In this document: piece after piece, positions 46,333 to 57,523 of the stretch
Numbering within the stretch: position 1 is the first letter of the stretch
How the letters are laid out: every line of letters begins with the position of its first letter
NCBI RefSeq assembly: GCF_007754425.1
Contig: NZ_CP037452.1
Span: forward strand, 2,641,164-2,705,163
DNA length: 64,000 nt
Origin: Gimesia fumaroli
Lineage (GTDB): Bacteria > Planctomycetota > Planctomycetia > Planctomycetales > Planctomycetaceae
Direction: 5' to 3'
Notes under the pieces: model-generated
What the model was told of the DNA's origin: nothing
The model's input: only the letters and a program-made list of their open reading frames with translations
Databases searched by the model: none
Translations under genes and position numbers: made by a program

Positions 46333-46977
46333 ATGAAGCTCCATTTTAAGCATTGGTTAATTTTCTTAGTAGGCTTTCTAAGTATTGTGGGAGTAGGGTA
46401 CTATATGAGTTTAGTGCCCACTCCATCCCAAAGAGTAATGAAAAATATTGAAAGTACGTTTTATACTTATACTGGAAAGGAGTGGCCGAATGATTCAGTA
46501 TTATTATCAATCGGTGATACGCGCAATCCTGATAGTTTCAGGGGAGGTGGCGCGTATCATCTAATATTCAAGGCAGACTCTAAGACAATCAAGTCATGGC
46601 TTAATACCCAACCACCGTGGAGTATCGAATCTTGGCAGAGTGGTCCCGTCCCAACTAAAATCCAATATAATTTTAATAATTTTTCCAATAGTAACTCGAT
46701 CTGGCATAACCCTGATTACAAGATTACATCTCTTTCACCCGATAGGTTGCAAAATCCTCAGATAGCAAAGACTGAGAATTTATTACGTTTAACCAAAACA
46801 GACTCCGAATCACCGTCTGCCCCTTATCGCTCACACAATAATATGGAAGAGCTTCAAAGTTCGAATATAAAGTATGTTGCCAGCAACCTTGGAAATAACT
46901 GGGTGGAAGGGAAGTTATTTGCTATCAACACACAAAATAATATCGTTTTTTTATCTGTGTGGGATATTGTTCGATGA
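46333..46977 (+). CDS. Hypothetical membrane-anchored protein, AT-rich gene
   Basis: 214 residues: one N-terminal membrane segment (about 7-25, HWLIFLVGFLSIVGVGYYM) and an outer domain rich in Asn, Ser and Trp (WLNTQPPWSIESW, NNFSNSNSIWHNP). No family recognised. The base composition is visibly AT-richer than the flanking sulfatase and ceramidase-like genes, and there is no clear ribosome site. A small hairpin AGGAAG/CTTCCT at 46983-46998 lies just after the stop. It may be an acquired gene. Confidence 0.7.
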   Translation: MKLHFKHWLIFLVGFLSIVGVGYYMSLVPTPSQRVMKNIESTFYTYTGKEWPNDSVLLSIGDTRNPDSFRGGGAYHLIFKADSKTIKSWLNTQPPWSIESWQSGPVPTKIQYNFNNFSNSNSIWHNPDYKITSLSPDRLQNPQIAKTENLLRLTKTDSESPSAPYRSHNNMEELQSSNIKYVASNLGNNWVEGKLFAINTQNNIVFLSVWDIVR

Positions 46978-47046
46978 ATAGAAGGAAGTGCGCTTCCTCC
47001 CTTATTCTCTGCTGAATTAGCAGTCATAGAGAAGCGAGTAAGAAAA

Positions 47047-47071
47047 TGAGGGCGCAGGGACTTGAACCTTG
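47047..47071 (-). pseudogene. tRNA 3'-end-like fragment
   Basis: Read on the minus strand, bases 47071 to 47055 form a T arm (CAAGG-TTCAAGT-CCCTG, one stem mismatch) and 47054-47048 a seven-base acceptor strand CGCCCTC followed by A. No D arm, anticodon arm or 5' acceptor strand fits upstream. It could be a relic of a tRNA used as an integration site, or chance. Confidence 0.3.
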
Positions 47072-47106
47072 GCTCCTTTTACGTACTCCGCACCTGTTGC
47101 TGAGGG

Positions 47107-48543
47107 TTATTTACGCATATTAAGTTCTTCCAGCATCTCCAACAGATTGTCAGTCAGGATTACTGAAGCATCTTTTTGGACAACATTCGTGCCCAGCCAG
47201 GTTTCGTAACCGCCGAGCCGATGTTGTTCGGGAGGTGGTAAGTAGCCGTGTCGACCGTTGGCTAATCCGATGACCATCGTGCGCGCGAACGGGCTCCGAT
47301 CCTTCAGTTCCAGCCCGATTTCGACCAGTGTCTCAAACGGAATTCCCACGATGGCATACTCACCAATGCGAATGGCCTGGATTGTGACTGTGAGAGAGTC
47401 TTCTTCACGTTCGTGAGCCTGCACCACTTTGCGTGCGTAGTTGACGGCTTTTTTAGGCAGCCTGGCGATTGCGTTCTTGTCTTTTAATGCGAGCACTTTT
47501 TGTGCTGCGGACACATCTTCTGCAGAGGGGCGTCGGTATTTCAAGTCGACCTGTCTCTCAAGCATGTCGATGGTGATATCGCGTTTGTGGGTCTCAATTT
47601 TCTTGTAAGCGAAATAAGCGGTATCGGCGGCTTTGCTCGCCACAATGCGGACTTGCTCGAACGGCTCCCGGGGGGGGCGATTCACGAGAAAGGGGATATT
47701 GTTGATATCTCCTGAGGCGCCATTCGACATCATGGCTACGAAATTCTGACCCGCGCGCAGACGACTTGGCATCAGGCGGGCGAACTCGCCAAAGTAGTCT
47801 GCGGAAGCATGCTTTTTGGGGATGCCTCCCACATAGTGCAACGCATAGTTGGCCAATAAGGCCAGCGGTTTTCGCTTCTGGTTCTGAATGGAAAGCACCA
47901 TCAATTCCGGATCGGTGGGGCCAGCGGGCCGGTCCAGCACGGCTGGGCTGGTTCCCGGATTCATTTTCACGATGTCCATTTTTCCAAAGGGATTTGGGGG
48001 CATCTTTCCGGGCTTCAGAAACCAGCGTCGATTGAATACTTCTTCAGGAAGATCATGAGAGGCCATACCCAGGGAAGCAGTTTGCTGTTGATCGAACGCC
48101 TGAATGATGGATTGGGCCAGTCCTTTAATCAGAACGTCCCGATAAGCGACATCCCCCGGAGAACCTTCCGTCCGATTGGAAGGAGGAGCCGAGTGCGTAT
48201 GCGTCGATGAAATCAGGATGCGATCGACGGGAATACCAGTCTTCTTGGAAGCGATCCGTTTTGCTTCGTTCAACATTTCGGGGGGAGCGCCGAGTGCATC
48301 GAGTACGGCAATCGCAACAATGGTCTTGCCATCATTCAAGACGATCGCCCTGGCATGCAGCGGGTCATGGATGGCACTTTGGTCCATCGCTTTTCCACTT
48401 CGCAAGCTGATCGGGAACAAGTGTGGTGAAACATCAACCGCGGAAGCCCCCGCTCGCAGTTGACCTGACTCGGCCTGTGCTTCGCTGGCAGGTTCCGTGG
48501 CATACCAGACGAGCAGGGTGAAGAATATTGTCCGCCAAAACAT
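47107..48543 (-). CDS. Neutral/alkaline ceramidase-like exported protein
   Basis: 478 residues with a signal peptide (about 1-24). The N-terminal part matches the planctomycete proteins annotated as neutral/alkaline non-lysosomal ceramidase: LRAGASAVDVSP, HDPLHARAIVLNDG, then the likely metal site SSTHTHSAPP (H115 and H117) and later MMSNGASGDINNIP. Neutral ceramidases split ceramide into sphingosine and fatty acid with zinc; the protein is shorter than classical enzymes (about 650-750 residues), so its substrate may differ. AGAGGA precedes the ATG. No operon partner is evident. Confidence 0.85.
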   Translation of the reverse strand: MFWRTIFFTLLVWYATEPASEAQAESGQLRAGASAVDVSPHLFPISLRSGKAMDQSAIHDPLHARAIVLNDGKTIVAIAVLDALGAPPEMLNEAKRIASKKTGIPVDRILISSTHTHSAPPSNRTEGSPGDVAYRDVLIKGLAQSIIQAFDQQQTASLGMASHDLPEEVFNRRWFLKPGKMPPNPFGKMDIVKMNPGTSPAVLDRPAGPTDPELMVLSIQNQKRKPLALLANYALHYVGGIPKKHASADYFGEFARLMPSRLRAGQNFVAMMSNGASGDINNIPFLVNRPPREPFEQVRIVASKAADTAYFAYKKIETHKRDITIDMLERQVDLKYRRPSAEDVSAAQKVLALKDKNAIARLPKKAVNYARKVVQAHEREEDSLTVTIQAIRIGEYAIVGIPFETLVEIGLELKDRSPFARTMVIGLANGRHGYLPPPEQHRLGGYETWLGTNVVQKDASVILTDNLLEMLEELNMRK

Positions 48544-48768
48544 AGTTTCCTCTTTCAGTCAAATGGTCATGGTTTTCCTGTGCGCCGATTGTTACAAACA
48601 AACTGCTCCTGCCAGAATCGCATTCGTTTTATGAATCCTGGATCATCTGCTGATTACTATGTTAACAAACATGCTCACCAGAATCACGAATCAAAATTCA
48701 GGGACTACCGTCAAAACCAGTCGCAGAACGAATTCCGAATTTACTTACACTTCACCACGCGGTCTCAA

Positions 48769-48799
48769 TTGACGTATCGCGGACCGTTTATGTTATAAT
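48769..48799 (+). promoter_or_regulatory. Sigma-70 promoter of the Gfo/Idh gene
   Basis: TTGACG (48769-48774) and a perfect TATAAT (48794-48799) are 19 bases apart, and TG sits one base before the -10 (TGTTATAAT), an extended -10 element. Predicted transcription starts near 48806, about 70 bases before the ATG at 48878. The rest of the 334-base gap (48544-48877) holds no gene. Confidence 0.65.
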
Positions 48800-48877
48800 C
48801 GATGCCTACCCAGAATCATAAACCGGTTTTGACATAATATACTTCTCACTCATTGACTCGACAGGAAACCCACCATC

Positions 48878-50209
48878 ATGACATCCACCTCAGATACCAC
48901 CCGCCGGGATTTTTTGAAAACATCCGTTGCAGCCGCGTCCGCTTTTGCCGCACCGGCATTTGTCCGCGGACAAAATTTGAACTCGCAATTGCAGTTTGCG
49001 GGCATCGGTACCGACGGCAAAGGGTATTCCGATATCAAGCTCATCGCCAGCCACGACAAAGTGAAATGCGTCGCCTTTTGCGATGTCGATTTGTCGCGGA
49101 CCGAAAAAGTCAAGCCTTTGGCCCCTGAGGCTCCCATCTACCAGGACTACAAAAAAATGCTGGATGAACTGGGTGATAAAATCGATGCCGTCTCGGTTTC
49201 GACCCCCGACCATACACACGCCATCATCAGCATCGACGCGATGCAACGCGGGAAGCACGTTTACTGCCAGAAACCGCTGACGCGCACGGTTTGGGAAGCC
49301 CGCCAGATGCGACAGCAGGCAAAAAAGGCAGGCGTCATCACGCGGATGGGAAACCAGATTCATTCGCACTCGGCTTATCGCACCGGAGTGAAAGCGATTC
49401 AAGATGGCGTCATCGGGAAAGTAACGGCCATCCATTCCTGGGTCGGCACCACCGGACATGGTCGCAGCGGTTTACTCGAACCACCTGTGAAGAATGAAGC
49501 GGTGCCAAAATCGCTCGATTGGAACCTCTGGATCAGCGTGGCTCCCATGCGTCCTTACGGCGGAAACCGCGTGTACCATCCCTTTACATGGAGAGACTGG
49601 CAGGACTTCGGCTCCGGGGCCATCGGCGATTTCGGTTGCCATTTACTCGACCCGGTATATACGGCCCTTAAAATTACGGGTGACCCCATTAGCGTGCGCT
49701 CGGAACACACCGGCATGAACGACGAAGTCTGGCCCGCTCAGGAAACCATTCAATACGTCGTTCCCGGCACGCAGTATACGGCTAGTCGCAGCTTGCCGAT
49801 TACCTGGTACGATGGCGGACGGCGGCCGAGTAACGGAATCGCCAAACTGTTACCCGGGCAATCTCTGCCGAACAGCGGCTCAGTTTTCGTTGGTCAAAAA
49901 GGGAACATGATTCTGCCCCATGTCGGCCAGCCGTTCGTCAACATCGAAGGTGTGAAAATCGAACCGGTAGAAAGTCTCGATCATTATCACGGCTGGGTCG
50001 ATGGTTGCTTGTCCGGAAAACAGCCCAGCGACGGGTTTGAATACGGCGGACATCTGACCGAAGCCGTGCAGTTAGGAAATGTTGCCGCGTACTTCCCGGG
50101 TGAAACCCTCGAATTCGATGGTAAAGCCGTCAAAATCACGAACAACTCGGCTGCAAATAAATATTTGACGCGGGACTACCGCACCGGCTTCGAAATCGCC
50201 TCGACTTAG
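48878..50209 (+). CDS. Gfo/Idh/MocA family oxidoreductase, Tat-exported
   Basis: 443 residues. A Tat signal (TTRRDFLKTSVAAASAFAAP, about 7-26) precedes a Rossmann domain; the nucleotide-binding start is QFAGIGTDGKGYSD in place of the classical G-x-G-x-x-G. The conserved sequence GKHVYCQKPLT stands for the usual EKP motif, with Gln instead of Glu. The second half has the expected HGWVDGCLSG-type substrate domain. Enzymes of this family oxidise sugars or related polyols with NAD(P); exported versions are frequent in planctomycetes and their cofactor is tightly bound. AGGAAA precedes the start, and a good promoter lies upstream at 48769. Confidence 0.92.
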   Translation: MTSTSDTTRRDFLKTSVAAASAFAAPAFVRGQNLNSQLQFAGIGTDGKGYSDIKLIASHDKVKCVAFCDVDLSRTEKVKPLAPEAPIYQDYKKMLDELGDKIDAVSVSTPDHTHAIISIDAMQRGKHVYCQKPLTRTVWEARQMRQQAKKAGVITRMGNQIHSHSAYRTGVKAIQDGVIGKVTAIHSWVGTTGHGRSGLLEPPVKNEAVPKSLDWNLWISVAPMRPYGGNRVYHPFTWRDWQDFGSGAIGDFGCHLLDPVYTALKITGDPISVRSEHTGMNDEVWPAQETIQYVVPGTQYTASRSLPITWYDGGRRPSNGIAKLLPGQSLPNSGSVFVGQKGNMILPHVGQPFVNIEGVKIEPVESLDHYHGWVDGCLSGKQPSDGFEYGGHLTEAVQLGNVAAYFPGETLEFDGKAVKITNNSAANKYLTRDYRTGFEIAST

Positions 50210-50350
50210 CCCTGTGTCCAGGTTTATTGTACCGTCTCCAGGGCCATTTGAATCGAGTAGATTAGATTGAGAGATGCTACGGTAAAGTGTGATACGTTCT
50301 ACAGCCAGTATTCCTCAATAAAGAAAACACCTTTCAGGCGGGCTTTTGAT

Positions 50351-50974
50351 ATGCGCCGATTGATCATGTTACTCGCAATTCTGTCTGCCACGAATATGGT
50401 GTTGGCTGCCGATTCGGAGTTGGCAAAGCAGATCACGGTTCCCGCTGGTTGGAGGGGGGAGCAAATTTCACTGCCCCCTTCCTTTGCCAAAGAAATGCAA
50501 TTTAAAGGGATCGAAGAAGCCCGGTTTTCGCCGGGCATGTTTCAGGAAAAATCGAACACGTTTTTTTCCTACTTCTTCGTATTTAAAATCGATCCCGGCA
50601 GTGAACTCACCCCCAAAAACATCGAACGCGAATTACTCACGTATTATCAGGGGCTGTCTCGTACCATCTTCAACAGCCGAAAAAAGAAAATCGATACCAG
50701 CGGGTTTACCTGCAAACTGACCAAAGCCATCCCCGTCGATTCGCAGAAGATTTACCCCCCCGGGCTCAAAGAATATGCGGCAACGGTCGAATGGACTGAA
50801 CCGTTTGTTACGCAGAAACCGCAAACGCTGAATCTCATCATTCAGGCCTGGACAGACAAAACCACCAGGCACGGTTATCTGTTCGTCTGCGTTTCGCCAC
50901 AAGATTTTAAGGCCAATATCTGGCAGTCGATGCGAAACATTCGCGGCACGTTTTTCCGCAATCTGCAGAAGTAA
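50351..50974 (+). CDS. Hypothetical exported protein
   Basis: 207 residues from the ATG at 50351 (MRRLIMLLAILSATNMVLA is a good signal peptide). A start at 50267 is possible but would put 28 polar residues before the signal. The mature part (about 20-207) is a single alpha/beta domain with conserved-looking patches FSYFFVFKIDPGSELTP and LLTYYQGLSRTIF. No family recognised. It follows the oxidoreductase by 141 bases and may share its transcript. Confidence 0.72.
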   Translation: MRRLIMLLAILSATNMVLAADSELAKQITVPAGWRGEQISLPPSFAKEMQFKGIEEARFSPGMFQEKSNTFFSYFFVFKIDPGSELTPKNIERELLTYYQGLSRTIFNSRKKKIDTSGFTCKLTKAIPVDSQKIYPPGLKEYAATVEWTEPFVTQKPQTLNLIIQAWTDKTTRHGYLFVCVSPQDFKANIWQSMRNIRGTFFRNLQK

Positions 50975-51136
50975 TTCTGCTCAATGATCAGTGCTCACTT
51001 CCTTATGGAGTCAACTTATTGAGCCGGACAAGAAAAAGGTGTCCGGAACCTTAAAACGACGATTCAGAGGATGAGACAGGGACCGTTCTCTATGATTGTT
51101 AACTGACCCTTTACCTCAATTCTTGCAGAAAAAGTT

Positions 51137-51905
51137 CAACCGGGGCTAACGCTGTGCGGTTAATGGCGAAGGCTTTCTGATTTCGTGATCTGAGAAATAT
51201 TCGTTGTCTAGATGTTTCCGATCAGCTTGATCAGGGAGCGTTTGCTCACGCCTTGTGCGGGGTGTTTATCTCTCATGCTGTCGGTCGTATCTGGTAGGAT
51301 TGGTTTGCTGGTGAAACGTTCCTTTTAGCTGGATTCTGCTGGCGGACAGGTCGTATTTCTTAATTTGAATTGGTCTTTGCAAATGCGGGGCGGCTCATTG
51401 AATAGGAGAATACCGGCGTCTAACGCCGACCCGCTTACTTTTTAAATATATTCCAGTGGGTCGTTTGTTATTACTTGGATGTCGTGAGGCGGGTGAGCAC
51501 ATCGACTCGCGCCTACATCTGGAGAGAGTATCATGATTGTGAAACAAATCTTTGTGAACGGCGTGGAGCGGTCAAGGGGATTTGAGAAATGTTTAGTGGA
51601 GAAGCGAGGCGGGACGTGTTGTGTGAGCGGCGGGCAGTGTTGGTTAAGTGGTTTTATGCGGCGGTGTGTGTTGACCCGCATAACTTTTTTGGGGTTGGTT
51701 TGGGAAAATCGTGCTCAAACCAGCGGTTTATGGGATGGTGCCGTTTGTTTCGTTCCGGGGATTCACCTGAACCAGTAGTGTGCACGCGCGCGACGCATAA
51801 CTAGAGATCATGAAGAACGGTGCGGCGGTGTCAAGACAATTTTATACAGCAGACGGGGATGGAGATTCAGCGATGAAGAGAAGGACGCATGGTGCGAATA
51901 AAGAG
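51137..51905. repeat. Long dispersed repeat, copy B
   Basis: The second full copy of the block at 37728-38656, lacking the nested palindrome. The core (51673-51812) differs from copy A at only a few positions over 140 bases, with 80 identical bases in a row ending CCAGTAGTGT, while flanks differ at about one base in nine or more. CGCATAAC occurs directly repeated at both ends of the core (51677-51684 and 51794-51801). No protein-level constraint is visible. It fills most of the 1076-base gap between 50974 and 52051. Confidence 0.8.
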
Positions 51906-51933
51906 AAGTGAGGCAGACTATTAGAAGTCGATA

Positions 51934-51973
51934 AAAAAAGAGGAGTTGTCCCGTGTGGGACAACTCCTCTTTG
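51934..51973 (-). terminator. Rho-independent terminator of the cupin-like gene
   Basis: AAAGAGGAGTTGTCCC (51938-51953) and GGGACAACTCCTCTTT (51958-51973) are perfect 16-base arms with a GTGT loop. Read on the minus strand the stem is followed by a run of seven T. It lies 78 bases after the stop of the gene at 52051. Confidence 0.85.
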
Positions 51974-52050
51974 AGTGGAGGCGGGTTTCCTGAAAGTAAG
52001 TCGTTCACATCAGAAAACGAGAGGTTAGCGAATGATCGCATCGCGCGAAG

Positions 52051-53376
<1,326 letters not shown>

Positions 53377-53701
53377 GTGAAATACACCTTATTAAATCTT
53401 GAGAAGCGGGCTGAGCCCAAAGAATGTTCTGGAGTGATGATAATGCGAAAAAAAGAGTTTCTGTAGCCATTCAGCTTATCATAATAAGAAAAAGACGTGG
53501 GATCTAATCTCGCGTCCATAAAACCAGCAAACTCTTTTATATCAATTGGTTACAATTTGAAAATTGGAAGCGAAGGGGGTTTCCCGAATGGAAGTGGAAT
53601 CACCTGAAAACAAGTGATTTATGGAAGAGCAGTTTCTCTGGTTGGATCTATTTAACGCTGAAAAAATCCTTGAAAATCAAGGAGATTGCAGTAAATCAAA
53701 T

Positions 53702-53740
53702 AAAAACAGCCACTCGCGAAAATCGCAAGTGTCTGTTTTT
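53702..53740 (-). terminator. Terminator of ssrA
   Basis: On the minus strand AAAAACAGACACTTGCGA and TCGCGAGTGGCTGTTTTT pair with two mismatches around a TTTT loop and end in T-rich sequence, directly after the tmRNA 3' end. The symmetric A/T flanks let it work in both directions. Confidence 0.85.
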
Positions 53741-53743
53741 AAG

Positions 53744-54097
<354 letters not shown>

Positions 54098-54107
54098 GTG
54101 TTTCAGT

Positions 54108-54138
54108 AGTATATCTATCTTACGCAAAATGATTACAA
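54108..54138 (-). promoter_or_regulatory. Putative ssrA promoter
   Basis: On the minus strand TTGTAA (54138-54133) and TATACT (54113-54108) are 19 bases apart, with the tmRNA 5' end 11 bases after the -10. Spacing is slightly long. Processing by RNase P would set the mature end. Confidence 0.5.
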
Positions 54139-54393
54139 AAAGATCAACACAAATTGAGAAATCTTTCTGTTCCAACGTCATTATTATCAGCAGGTCGTCC
54201 CGAGTCAATTTACTTTCTTTCCGGAAATTCCTGATAGATAACAATTTAGTGCCAAAATGTCCTTTTGGGACCGGTTCTAAGTCGTGTGTTCTAAATTCCA
54301 CTAATACTGGCGTTTTCTGTTAAGATTTAAGCCGCGGCAGCGAAATAACTTTGACTCACTTGAATTTCGAAGAATTTTGCTCAGGGGCCAATT

Positions 54394-54639
54394 ATGGGTG
54401 ATTTTGACATCATTGGATTTACTGCGATTATTTGTCTGTTCGGGCTGCCTTTTGTGTGTGGGGTGACGGCGATTATCTCACGCGCCTGGGTGAAAATAGC
54501 CTGTCATCAAAAAGAGGTCGATTTGAAGCATCACATGCTGGCTTCCGGTATGTCCGCTGAAGAAATTGAACAGGTTTTGAATGCCGGCAAGGGGACAGAA
54601 GCAGTGTCTTCCCCCGACGTCTGGTCTGAGCAATCGTAA
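54394..54639 (+). CDS. Small single-pass membrane protein, unknown
   Basis: 81 residues. One N-terminal membrane segment (about 6-31, IIGFTAIICLFGLPFVCGVTAI) is followed by a short cytoplasmic helical part (KEVDLKHHMLASGMSAEEIEQVLNAG) whose GMSAEEIEQVL is UBA-like in look. AGGGG lies upstream of the ATG. No family recognised. It is transcribed away from ssrA, with which it shares the 296-base gap 54098-54393. Confidence 0.7.
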   Translation: MGDFDIIGFTAIICLFGLPFVCGVTAIISRAWVKIACHQKEVDLKHHMLASGMSAEEIEQVLNAGKGTEAVSSPDVWSEQS

Positions 54640-54813
54640 AGATTTGTGTATTTCTGAGTCGGTGTTCTCCTTCCTGTATGGTTCTGTCTAAAATCGGTCT
54701 ACATAATTGCCTGTGTTTGGTCTAAAATAAATCCGTTCTATCTCTCTGTCACCAATGATGGATTTGGTGGTGGCTTCAATTTGAATTGTCTCAGAACGGG
54801 AATTTGATACGCA

Positions 54814-55875
54814 ATGACATTTCAGCATGGTCTGTCGTCTGATCGACGTTTTCTTATTTTGGTTTGTGTGGTCTCTCTCTGTCTGTGTTTTCAGACGGAG
54901 CAAATCCGGGCCGAGAGTAAACCGACTGGTCCCGTTTTTGTAGACATTCCAGAGCAGGGGCAGGTTCAGTTTGAAACCATCCAAGGGGAGGAAAACGTTC
55001 CCACACGGTTTCATCTTGAGCCGCATACGTTTCCCTTCAGTTGCCAGTTTAAGCGGATGAGCGGGCCGGTTCGCGTGTATGATGTGACGTTTCCCTCGCC
55101 TGTCAAAACCGAAGTGGCAGAGAATAATACGGTGCACGGGCATTACTACCAGCCAGCAGGTTCCGGGCCGTTTCCTGCGTGTGTCTGCCTGCATATTCTG
55201 GGAGGCGGTTTTGAGCTTTCCGAGATGTCGGCGAATTCACTGGCACGACAGGGAATTGCTGCGCTGACCATAAAGATGCCTTACTATGCCCAGCGACGGG
55301 GCAAGGGAGAGCAGGGGAGGCGTCGGATGATCTCGTTTGTGCCCGAGCATACGGCTGAGGGAATGACTCAAGCCGTGCTGGATGTGCGGCAGGCTGCCGC
55401 CTGGCTGGCAAGTCGCCAGGAAGTAGATGCCGAGCGGATGGGAGTGACCGGAATCAGTCTGGGTGGGATTATGTCAGCACTGTCTTCCGCGGCAGAACCC
55501 CGCTTCAAGAAGGTGGCGATTTATCTGGGCGGGGGCAATCTGGCTCTGGGAATCTGGGAAAATCCTCATCCACATGCCAAGCAGTTTCGCAAGCATTGGC
55601 TGGAGAATGGGGGAACGTACGAGTCGTTTTTAAAGATTATGAAGCCGGTAGACCCTCACACATATGGGCATTTACTACAGAACCGTGATGTGTTGATGGT
55701 GGTTGCGAAGCATGATGAAATTCTGCCTCCCCAAAGTTCGCTTGCATTATGGGAGTCGATTGGAAAGAAGCCGGAAATAGTCTGGCTGGATTCGGGGCAT
55801 ATTACGGCTGCGATGTATATTTTTGGTGAAACACACCGTCTGACGACGTTCTTTTCCAAGTGGGAAACAGAGTAA
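54814..55875 (+). CDS. Exported alpha/beta hydrolase
   Basis: 353 residues with an N-terminal signal-like hydrophobic segment (about 12-32). The alpha/beta hydrolase fold runs from about 105 to the end: a strand with CVCLHILGGGF (oxyanion region), the nucleophile elbow GISLGG with Ser215, Asp301 in AKHDEILPP and His329 in DSGHIT, so the triad is complete. It resembles dienelactone hydrolase/acetyl-xylan-esterase-like proteins of planctomycetes; the substrate is unknown. It is convergent with the LptF/LptG gene, with an 18-base gap. Confidence 0.88.
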   Translation: MTFQHGLSSDRRFLILVCVVSLCLCFQTEQIRAESKPTGPVFVDIPEQGQVQFETIQGEENVPTRFHLEPHTFPFSCQFKRMSGPVRVYDVTFPSPVKTEVAENNTVHGHYYQPAGSGPFPACVCLHILGGGFELSEMSANSLARQGIAALTIKMPYYAQRRGKGEQGRRRMISFVPEHTAEGMTQAVLDVRQAAAWLASRQEVDAERMGVTGISLGGIMSALSSAAEPRFKKVAIYLGGGNLALGIWENPHPHAKQFRKHWLENGGTYESFLKIMKPVDPHTYGHLLQNRDVLMVVAKHDEILPPQSSLALWESIGKKPEIVWLDSGHITAAMYIFGETHRLTTFFSKWETE

Positions 55876-55893
55876 GCATCGCAGGGCCGGGAT

Positions 55894-57072
55894 TTAATTC
55901 CGGAGCACTTTTCGCAGCATATGAAAGGCGATGCATAGCAAACCCAGGTTTCCCGCCCAGAGTGACCAGCTTGGTTCAATTTTACCCAGCTTAGATAAAT
56001 TGATCGTCAGCAGGACGATAGGGTAATAGAACAGCAGGATCGGGACAAAAACCAGGAAAAAACTGGTGAGGAATTGTCGGCGTGCCTGGGCGATGGAGAA
56101 CGGGCAGCCTACCAGAACGAAGAAGAAGCAACTACAGCTTAGAGCAAAGCGACTGGCAAGGGCTGTCTTGAGTTTATTCTTGCGTTTTTCTTCGACATGA
56201 TTCTGAGGCAGATCGGTGCTGACTTCCGGTGATTGAAATCGATTAAAATCTCCAAGGGCTAACAGCATGGCAACTTCGATATCGCGTTGAAATTCAAATT
56301 CTCCCCGCTTTTCCTGAAGGTCTCCCAGTTCGGATTTGATGGATCGCACGCTCATGTGTCTGGGTTTGGCCATCGCAGTCTGGCTGGGCAGAGGAAAGGG
56401 GAAGACATCTTTCTCAACGTAAAAACGCGGTTTTCCAGGGAAGTCAATATGTCCTTTGGCGATGTGCAAGATGACCTGCTGGTTGGTCAGGTCAAATTCC
56501 AGCGTGGCTTCTTCCGCTTGCAGATGTACCGGTTTTTTGCCTGGAGGAGAATAACGGAATGTAGGTACGAGCAGGGTTTTGTCCCTGACTCCCATCACAG
56601 TAATCGAAATGCCGCTATTGGGATCATGGATCTGATTCTGGGAACGCAATTTTTCCAGGAAGATCGTTTCGAGTTCGCAGGCAATCGTGTTTTCGATATT
56701 CTTTTCGGCCCAGGGAATCACCTGATCGCTGAGCAATAGCGAACCCAGGCTGAGAAAGCCTCCCAGAATGAAGGAAGGCCAGAGCAGGGAGAGCACGTTG
56801 ATGCCAGCTGCTTTGGCGGCGGTGATTTCCTGGTCGCCTGAAATGCGGCCATAAACCACGCAGACCGTTAAGAGCAATGTTGCGGGAATGGTAAAGGGCA
56901 ACATGCTGGGAACGATGAACGGCAGAATCTTCAAGACGAGCAGCGCACCCAGTCCCTGATTGGAGGCTTGCTGGAATGCACCCACAAACACCAACAGGAC
57001 GGTGAGAACAGTGATCATTAAAGTGAAAACGCGCAGCAATTCAAAAAGAATATAGCGCTGAAGCAATCGCAT
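55894..57072 (-). CDS. LptF/LptG family permease
   Basis: 392 residues of the YjgP/YjgQ (LptF/LptG) family. The start MRLLQRYILFELLRVFTLMI is typical, with membrane segments at about 13-31, 45-75 (LPFIVPSMLPFTIPATLLLTV) and 92-115, a periplasmic beta-jellyroll part (about 130-260) and three more membrane segments at the C-terminus. LptF and LptG move lipopolysaccharide out of the inner membrane with the ATPase LptB. The conserved CPFSIAQARR stretch is visible. Only one such gene is here; the partner permease and LptB are elsewhere. F or G cannot be told from sequence alone, so no symbol is given. Confidence 0.9.
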   Translation of the reverse strand: MRLLQRYILFELLRVFTLMITVLTVLLVFVGAFQQASNQGLGALLVLKILPFIVPSMLPFTIPATLLLTVCVVYGRISGDQEITAAKAAGINVLSLLWPSFILGGFLSLGSLLLSDQVIPWAEKNIENTIACELETIFLEKLRSQNQIHDPNSGISITVMGVRDKTLLVPTFRYSPPGKKPVHLQAEEATLEFDLTNQQVILHIAKGHIDFPGKPRFYVEKDVFPFPLPSQTAMAKPRHMSVRSIKSELGDLQEKRGEFEFQRDIEVAMLLALGDFNRFQSPEVSTDLPQNHVEEKRKNKLKTALASRFALSCSCFFFVLVGCPFSIAQARRQFLTSFFLVFVPILLFYYPIVLLTINLSKLGKIEPSWSLWAGNLGLLCIAFHMLRKVLRN

Positions 57073-57523
57073 GACAGGTGGTATTGATCTTGAACTAAAG
57101 AGAAATGGGTGCGGGTTTTACGACAGGCTTTGATTGGTAATATTTGACCGAAGTTGTATATGGCAAAAAGTGGAGTTGAGTCAATATCAGACTTTCTTTT
57201 GTGTGTTCTTGTGTATATTTGTTTTATTGAGCTGCGTATCATCATTTCAGTCTGATTTTGATGATGTGGATAGAAATCAGGCTTCATTTGGTAAATTTGA
57301 TATCGGCAGATCAGGCATAATCCGAACATTCATTTCTTTATGGGAATTTACTCTGTCTGGAAATTGGATATTCCTGGTTTTTTTTAGCAGGGAAAGTTGT
57401 TCAACCTATTAATTAAAGAAGTCGTAGCTCGCCGGAAACAGCCATCGCGAAATGAAATAAAATATCTGAGTGAGCATGAACCAGAGCTAAATACAGTTCA
57501 GAAAATGAGATGGGTACTGAAAA
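57073..57523. other. Divergent intergenic region
   Basis: 451 AT-rich bases between the LptF/LptG gene (minus) and the Hpt gene (plus). It should contain both promoters, but no pair with both boxes near consensus was found. No gene is supported. Confidence 0.5.

Noticed and set aside
46983..46998. AGGAAG/CTTCCT hairpin after the AT-rich hypothetical gene as a terminator
   Set aside because: Only six pairs and no T-run follows, so it is too weak to call.
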